A stretch of 15,366 bases of DNA from an uncultured Clostridia bacterium (GTDB lineage: Bacteria > Bacillota > Clostridia > Oscillospirales > Acutalibacteraceae): NCBI GenBank assembly GCA_946497265.1, contig CAMMKL010000021.1, forward strand, positions 1 through 15,366. Direction: 5' to 3'. The translations under genes were made by a program, and so were the position numbers. Numbering within the stretch: the first letter of the stretch is position 1; each line of letters opens with the position of its first letter. This document shows positions 7,091 to 13,322 of this stretch, piece after piece. Under the pieces are notes generated by a model, which did no database searches, was not told the origin of the DNA, and saw only the letters and a program-made list of their open reading frames with translations.

Positions 7091-9352
7091 ATGAAGATGG
7101 CATTGCATGAGGATGGCAGTATCCTATCGCTGTGCTTTCAGGAAACTTCAGTACCGTTTCGGCAGGATGGGTATAAGGGTTTTTCCTTTTATACCGTACA
7201 GCAGGGAAGAAGTAAGGGGATCTTACTGCATAAGGAAGGAGAAAACCGGTTTTGCGGCCACGATATCCACCGCCGCTATGAACTTTCTTACCGGCAGGAG
7301 GGAGAAGAACTGCTGGTTACCGCATCGGTGGAAAATCAGGATGCTGTATCCTATAAACCCACCACATTAGGGTTGCGGTTGGGAATCGATTGCTATATGG
7401 AAAGCTACCCAGAATGGAACGATTTGTATTTTCCCACTTTGTTGCGCTGTGAAAAGACGCACTTTTGGGGCTATTTTATGACGCCGAAAGGAAAAATCCT
7501 GACAATCGCCTGTGAAGACCCGATAGCATCTTGGAGCCTTTCCTATAATGAACTGACCGAAGAGGAGGCGGGCGCCGCCTACCTCACCGGGGGGCACCGG
7601 ATCTATACCGCCAACCTCCATTTGGTCAACCGCCCTCCCCGGCCGGAACGCCATCCAAGGCTGGACGAAATTCCACCGCATACAAAAATGGTGTGGAATT
7701 TTCGACTGCGCATGGTACCGGATCTTGAATCGGTGCCAATAGCTGCCGCGCAGATGGCGAAAGCGCCTATGTTTTCTTTAAAGCGATATACTTTGGACGC
7801 GGGGGATATGGTCTCGGGTATTTGCATGGGGGAGATAAGCCGTCTGACCTGTGTGTCGCCGGATGGGGAACGAAAAGAGGTCCCGATTTTGGAAGGGGGA
7901 TTCCGCTTTGCTTGTCCTCATGGCATAGGGAGCTACCGCCTGCTTGCGGAAAACAGGCAGGGAAAATGCAGCGAAGCCTCTTTCTATTGCAAGCAGCCAA
8001 ACACATGGTATTTAGAGCAGGCGCGTCGGGCAGTATTGGAGATGCCCCCGGTACACACCCACCATTTGGAATCTTTTAATTGCCTGTTTTCAATATTGCT
8101 TGCTAAGAAGTATTTACCAGACGAGAAAAAGGACGGGATTTGCGAACGTTATTTTACGGATTTTGTCCGATGGCTTTACGACGAAAAGACCCAAACGGCG
8201 GCGCACGCCCCCTGGAGGATACAGGACAGCGCCGGCCTTGCCTGCCTGCTGTCGATGAAATATGAACAAGACGGAACCATAGAATACCTGCGTATGGCCG
8301 CCCATTTGGCAGACTATCTGATTACCTGCCAAGCAGAAGACGGGGCTTATTACAGCATCCCTGCCCCAGGGCACAAAACGCATTATACTGCGGTGACCTA
8401 CATTGCGAAATATGTAATGGATACGGCGAAAGTGGAGGAGAAGGCGTCGCAAAAATACCCGGAGTTTGCCGCATATGCAAGCCGCCACCGGGCTTCCGCC
8501 CTTCGCGCCGTCGCGAACCTGGAACAGAACCGCGACAATATTGATACTGAAGGCGAGCTTACGTTTGAAGATGGAATGATTAGCTGCAGCATGCTGCAGA
8601 TTGCGGCAGCCGCGCTGGAGATGGAGACGGGTGAAAGGCGGGAACGCTATCTGAAGAGTGCGGAGTATATGTACCGGCTGCTCCGCTGCCTGCCCCAGGG
8701 CGTAAGACCGGCTTGCCGGATGCACGGGGCGACCCTGCGGTTCTGGGAAGCCCAGTACAATGTCAACCTGTTTTCCAATATGATGAATTCCCCCTGTGGT
8801 TGGAGCGCTTGGAAAGTGTATGGGGATTATTACCTGTACCTTTTGACCGGAAAAGGAGAGTACCTCCACGAAGCGATGAATGGGCTTGGCGCCTGTCTGC
8901 AACTGGTGGATGGGCAGACAGGCCGCCTGCGGTGGGGGTTTATCTGCGACCCGTATATTGAAACCAGCGCCTATATACAGGAAGCGCCCGGGCTTTGCCG
9001 CGGCAAGATAGCCGACTTGGTTCTAGGGGAAGAGTATGTAGAAATGGTGAGCGGTTGGCATCGAACGGAAAAGTTCCCAAGGGAAAAATGGGGAATTGAC
9101 CAACTGGTGCATGAAATATTCAAATGCATGGCGGAAATAACCTTGACCAATGTTTATTTATTGGAAGAAGACGATGGTAGCCTTACCTGCTACAACGGGA
9201 TTGTAGAGGAAGATGCAGGGACGTTGCGCATCCACCCACGGGAAGCGGTGGTACGGCATGCACACGTGCAGCTGAAGACGAAACGGAAGGTGGCCATTTG
9301 CATCGGAAAAGAGGAAAGGGCTGCGGTACTCTCTTCTGGATGGCTTGCATAA
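7091..9352 (+). CDS. Large cytoplasmic protein, possible (alpha/alpha) six-hairpin carbohydrate-active enzyme
   Basis: A 753-residue protein with no signal peptide or membrane segment; I do not recognise the family with certainty. Residues 1 to about 300 are rich in short beta-like segments. Residues about 310-650 look helical with recurring aromatic and small residues: SFNCLFSILLAKKYL, WRIQDSAGLACLLSMKYEQDG, YLRMAAHLADYLITCQAEDGAYY, MLQIAAAALEMETGERRERYL, YLYLLTGKGEYLHEAMNGLGACL. This spacing, a helix pair about every 50 residues with a D/E-G-x-Y/W element, resembles the (alpha/alpha) barrels of unsaturated-uronyl hydrolases, lyases and epimerases. A beta-rich tail closes the protein. It probably acts inside the cell on an imported saccharide (inference). 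Start ATG 7091 has AAAGGGG 9 nt upstream. The neighbouring transporter gene is co-directional, but a promoter lies between them. Confidence 0.72.
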   Translation: MKMALHEDGSILSLCFQETSVPFRQDGYKGFSFYTVQQGRSKGILLHKEGENRFCGHDIHRRYELSYRQEGEELLVTASVENQDAVSYKPTTLGLRLGIDCYMESYPEWNDLYFPTLLRCEKTHFWGYFMTPKGKILTIACEDPIASWSLSYNELTEEEAGAAYLTGGHRIYTANLHLVNRPPRPERHPRLDEIPPHTKMVWNFRLRMVPDLESVPIAAAQMAKAPMFSLKRYTLDAGDMVSGICMGEISRLTCVSPDGERKEVPILEGGFRFACPHGIGSYRLLAENRQGKCSEASFYCKQPNTWYLEQARRAVLEMPPVHTHHLESFNCLFSILLAKKYLPDEKKDGICERYFTDFVRWLYDEKTQTAAHAPWRIQDSAGLACLLSMKYEQDGTIEYLRMAAHLADYLITCQAEDGAYYSIPAPGHKTHYTAVTYIAKYVMDTAKVEEKASQKYPEFAAYASRHRASALRAVANLEQNRDNIDTEGELTFEDGMISCSMLQIAAAALEMETGERRERYLKSAEYMYRLLRCLPQGVRPACRMHGATLRFWEAQYNVNLFSNMMNSPCGWSAWKVYGDYYLYLLTGKGEYLHEAMNGLGACLQLVDGQTGRLRWGFICDPYIETSAYIQEAPGLCRGKIADLVLGEEYVEMVSGWHRTEKFPREKWGIDQLVHEIFKCMAEITLTNVYLLEEDDGSLTCYNGIVEEDAGTLRIHPREAVVRHAHVQLKTKRKVAICIGKEERAAVLSSGWLA

Positions 9353-9439
9353 ATATGTGATATTTTATTACAAACTGTCTTTATGTTTCAGGGGATATGA
9401 CAAAAAACGATCTATTTTTGAATTAATTGAGAAATAATA

Positions 9440-9468
9440 TTGTGTTTTCTGTGAATGCATGGCATAAT
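9440..9468 (+). promoter_or_regulatory. Probable promoter of the NSS transporter gene
   Basis: TTGTGT (9440-9445) and CATAAT (9463-9468) are 17 nt apart, about 30 nt upstream of the ATG at 9505. The 150-bp gap after the preceding gene has no obvious terminator. Confidence 0.5.
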
Positions 9469-9504
9469 GAAAAAACATTCTGTATTTTACAAGGGGGGCT
9501 TTCT

Positions 9505-10860
9505 ATGACAAAAGAAAGGAGCAGCTTCAGCGGCAAAGTCGGTTTTGTACTGGCGGCGGCTGGTTCCGCCGTGGGGCTGGGGAATCTTTGGCGCTTTCCA
9601 TATTTGGCGGCGAAATACGGCGGGGGGATTTTCCTGCTGGTTTATCTTATTTTGGCCGTTACCTTCGGTTTTGCTTTGATGGTCACGGAAATTGCTATCG
9701 GGCGGAAGACAGGCCTGAGCGCAATCGGCGCGTACCGTAAGCTGAATAAAAAGTATGCTTTTATCGGTTGGATATCGGCCTTGGTGCCGATCATCATCTT
9801 TCCATATTACAGCGTGATCGGCGGATGGGTCGTCAAATATTTGTTTGAGTTTGTACGCGGGCAGGGCTCGGCAGCGGCCGGCAACGACTATTTCAATCAG
9901 TTTATTGCCGAGCCGGTGCAGCCGGTTTTGTGGCTGGCCATCTTCATCGGGTTGACCGCTTTGATTGTTTTGCTTGGTGTGGAGAAAGGCGTAGAAAAGG
10001 CCAGCAAAATTATGATGCCTACCTTGGTAATCCTGACCTTGGGGATAACGATTTATACCATTGTTCAGCCGGGGGCTTGGGAAGGGGTTCTTTACTACAT
10101 CACCCCGGATTTCAGCAAATTTACGGTGAACACCGTACTGGGCGCTATGGGTCAGATGTTCTATTCGATGTCTCTGGCGATGGGGATCATGATCACCTAT
10201 GGTTCCTACATGAAGAAGGACGTCAATCTGGAAACCTCAGCCAAACAGATTGAATTATTTGATACCGGTTTTGCCTTCTTGGCAGGCCTGATGATTGTAC
10301 CCGCCGTGTTTATTTTCTCCGGCGGCGACGAATCGCAGCTTAACCAGGGTCCCGGCCTGATGTTCAGCACGTTGCCAAAAGTATTTGACAGCATGCCGCT
10401 GGGCGGCGTAATTGGCGCGGCGTTTTTCCTGCTGGTGCTGTTTGCCGCTTTGACTTCGGCTATTTCCCTGATGGAAACAGTCGTATCGATTTTGCAGGTT
10501 AGGTTCCACTGGAACCGCAAGCTTACCTGCCTTTTGGTCCTTTTAGGCGCTTTCCTGATTGCACTGCCCTCTTCCCTGGGCTATGGCGCTCTCAGCTTCA
10601 TTCAGCCGCTGGGTATGAGCGTTTTGGATTTCTTTGATTTTATCAGCAACAGCGTTTTGATGCCGATTGTCGCTTTGATGACCTGCCTCTTTGTATCCCT
10701 GGTGGTAAAGACACAGTTAATATCCGACGAGGTGAAGCTTTCTTCCCCTTTTAAACGGGAAAAGCTGTTTGTTGTGGTAATACGCTATGTGGCCCCTGTT
10801 TTTATTGTACTGATTCTGGTCAGTTCCGTCATGAACGCCATGGGCTGGATTACCATTTGA
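9505..10860 (+). CDS. Neurotransmitter:sodium symporter (NSS/SNF) family transporter
   Basis: A 451-residue Na+-coupled transporter of the LeuT fold, probably importing an amino acid or related amine. The N-terminal signature is complete: SGKVGFVLAAAGSAVGLGNL followed by WRFPYLAAKYGGG. This includes the unwound TM1 segment that binds Na+ and substrate. SMSLAMGIMITYGSYM matches TM6, and FAALTSAISLMETVVSIL matches TM8, whose small residues contribute to the Na+ sites. Length and hydrophobic segments fit the roughly 11-helix bacterial type (MhsT-like) rather than the 12-helix LeuT type. Start ATG 9505 follows AAGGGGGG; the in-frame TTG at 9427 would add 26 residues running through the promoter. 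It ends in TGA just before a very stable terminator, showing TGA is an ordinary stop in this genome. The exact substrate cannot be read from the sequence. Confidence 0.96.
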   Translation: MTKERSSFSGKVGFVLAAAGSAVGLGNLWRFPYLAAKYGGGIFLLVYLILAVTFGFALMVTEIAIGRKTGLSAIGAYRKLNKKYAFIGWISALVPIIIFPYYSVIGGWVVKYLFEFVRGQGSAAAGNDYFNQFIAEPVQPVLWLAIFIGLTALIVLLGVEKGVEKASKIMMPTLVILTLGITIYTIVQPGAWEGVLYYITPDFSKFTVNTVLGAMGQMFYSMSLAMGIMITYGSYMKKDVNLETSAKQIELFDTGFAFLAGLMIVPAVFIFSGGDESQLNQGPGLMFSTLPKVFDSMPLGGVIGAAFFLLVLFAALTSAISLMETVVSILQVRFHWNRKLTCLLVLLGAFLIALPSSLGYGALSFIQPLGMSVLDFFDFISNSVLMPIVALMTCLFVSLVVKTQLISDEVKLSSPFKREKLFVVVIRYVAPVFIVLILVSSVMNAMGWITI

Positions 10861-10875
10861 TACGGTTTTGCTTTG

Positions 10876-10909
10876 GGCGGGCGGCTTTTAGGCCGCCCGC
10901 CTGTTTTTT
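10876..10909 (+). terminator. Rho-independent terminator after the NSS transporter gene
   Basis: A 10-bp GC-only stem, GGCGGGCGGC (10876-10885) with GCCGCCCGCC (10892-10901), closes a 6-nt loop, followed by TGTTTTTT. Confidence 0.95.
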
Positions 10910-10972
10910 AAGAATATCTTGATGATTTTGCTATGATCTTCCAGCTTTTCCTGCGATTTGATCATTATTTTG

Positions 10973-11001
10973 TTGAAATAGACTGAAAAATATAGTATAC
11001 T
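10973..11001 (+). promoter_or_regulatory. Distal promoter P1 of the hydrogenase operon
   Basis: TTGAAA (10973-10978) and TATACT (10996-11001) are 17 nt apart, a near-consensus sigma-A promoter. A start near 11008 would give a leader of about 355 nt before the first gene. That leader includes a hairpin GGTCAT/ATGGCC around an ATTTTT loop near 11030-11047. I see no convincing open reading frame in the gene-free stretch 10910-11361. Confidence 0.65.
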
Positions 11002-11162
11002 GTAACCGATACCTTTTGATATGGCTTCTTGGTCATATTTTTATGGCCAGAGAGGTTTTGGCGATTTTGTATGCATATCCATTAGAGTAGCTGTGTTTTT
11101 AGGCCGACTGGAAATTTACGGAGAAAAAAAGTGATTTTCGTTGGAAGAAGGGCGATTGCCCC

Positions 11163-11191
11163 TTGTCGTGGCGAAGAAAGGGTGCTATAAT
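11163..11191 (+). promoter_or_regulatory. Proximal promoter P2 of the hydrogenase operon
   Basis: TTGTCG (11163-11168) and TATAAT (11186-11191) are 17 nt apart, with a start expected near 11198. The Rex-like operator begins about 8 nt downstream of that start, a position where a bound repressor would block initiation or early elongation. Confidence 0.65.
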
Positions 11192-11205
11192 AAATTCCCC
11201 CTCCG

Positions 11206-11223
11206 CCGTTAAAGAATTAACAA
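11206..11223 (+). promoter_or_regulatory. Candidate Rex operator
   Basis: CCGTTAAAGAATTAACAA matches the commonly cited clostridial Rex consensus TTGTTAA-N4-TTAACAA at 12 of 14 defined positions. The right half-site is perfect; the left differs only in its two outermost bases. Rex is a repressor released by NADH and is known in Clostridia to control fermentation and hydrogenase genes, which fits this operon. No rex gene lies in the window. Confidence 0.6.
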
Positions 11224-11230
11224 TATAATT

Positions 11231-11331
11231 GGCCGATCCGGCCTTCTTTCAAGCCTGAAGCAGGGAAGGTAACGCAGAAAAAATTGTGAGGATACATTGT
11301 GTTACGGCTTTGCGCTCGGCTTGAAATGGCC
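11231..11331 (+). promoter_or_regulatory. Structured leader RNA of the hydrogenase operon, possible cis-regulatory element
   Basis: A long imperfect hairpin is visible. TTTCAAGCC (11247-11255) pairs with GGCTTGAAA (11318-11326), GAAGC (11257-11261) with GCTTT (11307-11311), and GTAACGCA (11269-11276) with TGTGTTAC (11298-11305), leaving a 21-nt purine-rich loop. GGCC (11240-11243) can extend the base by pairing with GGCC (11328-11331). Alternatively it pairs with GGCC at 11231-11234 in a tight GGCCG-ATC-CGGCC hairpin. It ends about 14 nt before the ribosome binding site of the first gene. I do not recognise a known riboswitch class in it. Confidence 0.5.
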
Positions 11332-11361
11332 TATTATAACAATGAAAAAAGGTGGAAAATT

Positions 11362-11607
11362 ATGGAGATTATTGTTTGTATTGGCAGTTCCTGACATTTG
11401 AGGGGTTCGAGGGATATTGTCCAAATTCTGGAGCGCAATATCACTCTAAACGGCCTGCGGGATCAGATTACCCTCAAAGGGTCGTTTTGCATGGGAGAAT
11501 GTAAGGGCGGCGTATGCGTAAGCGTAGACGGCGAACGGTTTACCATTACCCCAGCGGAGACGGAGGAATTCTTTAATAAAGAGATCCTTGGGAGGATGTC
11601 GGTATGA
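11362..11607 (+). CDS. Thioredoxin-fold [2Fe-2S] protein, predicted selenoprotein with in-frame TGA
   Basis: Read through TGA 11392-11394 this is an 81-residue protein beginning MEIIVCIGSS-U-HLRGSRDIV. It matches the short thioredoxin-like [2Fe-2S] ferredoxins (related to the NuoE C-terminal domain) common beside [FeFe]-hydrogenases. Cluster ligands in that family follow C-x4-C and C-x3-C. Here these are C6, residue 11 and C43/C47 (FCMGEC), plus C52. Residue 11 is encoded by TGA, and the expected family motif is CIGSSCHLKGS. Selenocysteine is the natural reading, since the frame is intact on both sides and TGA is otherwise used as stop. The ATG at 11362 has a good AAAAGGTGG site 5-8 nt upstream. 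A TTG at 11398 just after the TGA lacks a ribosome binding site and would lose half the cluster. The protein probably passes electrons to or from the hydrogenases. Its last 4 bases overlap the next start (ATGA). Confidence 0.85.
11395..11426 (+). promoter_or_regulatory. Candidate bacterial SECIS hairpin
   Basis: Immediately after the TGA, ATTTG (11396-11400) pairs with CAAAT (11422-11426). After a bulged A, GG (11402-11403) can pair with TC (11420-11421), enclosing a G-rich apical loop. Bacterial SECIS elements sit directly 3' of the UGA inside the coding sequence with a loop G some 16-37 nt away, which this geometry allows. The stem is modest, so the assignment is tentative. Confidence 0.35.
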
Positions 11608-13322
11608 GCATCATTGGGCTGAAAAAGGCGAATTGCAAAAACTGTTATAAATGTGTTAAAGTTTGCCCGGTGAAGTCCATAAAAGTTGAAAACGCCCAGG
11701 CGAAGATCATCGACAACGCCTGTATTTTGTGCGGGAAGTGCCTTTCCGAATGCCCGCAGAACGCTAAAACATTGAGCAGTTCTCTAGAAACCGTCAAGGG
11801 TTACCTGAATGCGGGGGAAAAGGTGGTGCTTTCGTTGGCGCCCTCTTATCCGGGTTCCTTTGATTACCGCACGCCGGAGCAGCTTGTGACGGCACTGAAA
11901 AAGCTCGGATTTTATGCCGTTTCCGAAACATCGGAGGGCGCCGCTTATGTAACGGCGGAATACGACCGGCTCATTCGCGAAAATACTATGAAAAATATTG
12001 TAACAACCTGCTGCCCCACCGTGAACCGGTTGGTGGAGTATTACTATCCGGAGCTGGTGGACAGTCTGGCGCCCGTAGTTTCCCCCATGCTGGCGCACGC
12101 ACGCCTGCTGAAGCAGAATTTGGGAAAGAATATCCGGGTTGTCTTCGCGGGGCCGTGTATCTCCAAAAAAGACGAGGCCAGGGATGTACGCCATCCCAAC
12201 GACGTGGACGCTGTACTGACGTTTGACGCATTGGCTCAGTGGCTTGAGGAAAAAAAGATCAGCGTGCCGGAGTGTGAGGAGTCCTCTTTCCTGAATGCAA
12301 GCTCCAAGATCGTGCGTATGTATCCGGTGACCAACGGGATTTTGGCAACCCTGCGGGCCCGTGGAACTGCCGAAGAGAATTACCATATGTTGAGCGTTGA
12401 CGGTGTGGAAGAATGCAAGGAACTGTTTGAGGCTATGAAACGTGGGGAGCTGGATCACTGTTTCATTGAGGTCAACGCCTGCAAGGGAAGCTGTGTGAAC
12501 GGTCCGGTGGTGGCGAAAGACCACAAAGACCGCTTTACTTCCGCAATCCGGGTGGAAAAATATGCGCAAAGCGACGCCGACAGTTACCCGGTTTTATCGG
12601 AAAACCTGCCGCTTTCCAAAAAGTTTATGGACCGCTCGCCGCATGAGGCGATTCCGGACGAAAGTATGATCCGCATGATCCTTTCCAAAATCGGCAAGGA
12701 AAGCCCCGAGCAGGAGCTCAACTGCGGCGCGTGCGGCTATGCTTCCTGCCGCGATAAGGCCATCGCTGTTTATCAGAACCGCGCCGAGCTTACCATGTGT
12801 ATGCCTTACATGAGGGAGCGGGCGGAATCCCTTTCAAACTATGTGCTGTCTGAAACCCCAAACATTACCATTATCGTAGACAGCGACTTGAACATCATTG
12901 AGTTTAACACTGCGGCGGAGCTTTGCTTTAAGGTCAGCCGCCGGGAAGCGCTGGAGAAGGGCCTGTATGAACTGATCGACGTCTCCGATTTCCAAACGGT
13001 GTTTGAAACCAAACAGTCGATCACCGATAAGAAGGTCCATTATAGGGAATACAATATAACTACCCTGCAATCCATTATTTATATCGAGAAAGAAAATATT
13101 GTAATGGGTATCTTCAAAGACATCACTGAAGAAGAAAAAATACTGGAAAACCGCTACCGCATGCGCACCGAGGCGATGGAAATGGCCCAAAAGGTGATCG
13201 ATAAGCAGATGGTGGCCGCCCAGCAGATTGCAAGCCTGCTGGGTGAGACTACGGCGGAAACTAAGGTGACCCTGACCAAACTGAAAAACATGATTGTATT
13301 TGACGATGGTGATAAGCTATGA
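11604..13322 (+). CDS. Sensory-type (group C) [FeFe]-hydrogenase with PAS domain
   Basis: A 572-residue soluble iron-sulfur protein. Two [4Fe-4S] ferredoxin motifs (C11/14/17/21 and C40/43/46/50) precede the H-cluster domain. Its three motifs are TTCCP (134-138), GPCISKKDE (183-191) and EVNACKGSC (289-297), giving H-cluster ligands C137, C185, C293 and C297. C136, K188 and E191 are kept, but the two methionines of catalytic enzymes (CpI M353 and M497) are Gly183 and Asn291, as expected for sensory rather than bulk-turnover enzymes. A four-Cys [4Fe-4S] domain follows (C374, C377, C382, C399; CGACGYASC), then a PAS domain (about 415-525, ITIIVDSDLNIIEFN) and a helical, probably coiled-coil tail. 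It probably senses H2 or redox state and signals to the phosphatase encoded next, whose start overlaps its stop by 4 bases. GGGAGG upstream of ATG 11604 is its ribosome binding site. Confidence 0.93.
   Translation: MSIIGLKKANCKNCYKCVKVCPVKSIKVENAQAKIIDNACILCGKCLSECPQNAKTLSSSLETVKGYLNAGEKVVLSLAPSYPGSFDYRTPEQLVTALKKLGFYAVSETSEGAAYVTAEYDRLIRENTMKNIVTTCCPTVNRLVEYYYPELVDSLAPVVSPMLAHARLLKQNLGKNIRVVFAGPCISKKDEARDVRHPNDVDAVLTFDALAQWLEEKKISVPECEESSFLNASSKIVRMYPVTNGILATLRARGTAEENYHMLSVDGVEECKELFEAMKRGELDHCFIEVNACKGSCVNGPVVAKDHKDRFTSAIRVEKYAQSDADSYPVLSENLPLSKKFMDRSPHEAIPDESMIRMILSKIGKESPEQELNCGACGYASCRDKAIAVYQNRAELTMCMPYMRERAESLSNYVLSETPNITIIVDSDLNIIEFNTAAELCFKVSRREALEKGLYELIDVSDFQTVFETKQSITDKKVHYREYNITTLQSIIYIEKENIVMGIFKDITEEEKILENRYRMRTEAMEMAQKVIDKQMVAAQQIASLLGETTAETKVTLTKLKNMIVFDDGDKL

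Noticed and set aside
11108..11361. Known riboswitch classes (cobalamin, FMN, TPP, c-di-GMP, Moco) in the hydrogenase leader
   Set aside because: The AGGGAAGGTAACGCA stretch is loosely reminiscent of several, but their invariant core sequences are not present.
11398..11607. Shorter 69-residue protein starting at TTG 11398
   Set aside because: It has no ribosome binding site and begins right after the TGA. It would lose two of the cluster-motif positions that the upstream codons encode in frame with a strong Shine-Dalgarno at the 11362 ATG.
11362..11607. TGA read as tryptophan by an altered genetic code, or a broken gene
   Set aside because: Several neighbouring genes end in TGA, one directly before a terminator, and tryptophan is encoded by TGG throughout. 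The frame shows no other damage, and the site is precisely a conserved Cys.
11784..12569. 261-codon open frame on the minus strand inside the sensory hydrogenase gene
   Set aside because: The plus-strand frame carries all hydrogenase motifs. The minus frame has a His/Arg/Gln-rich composition typical of antisense shadows.
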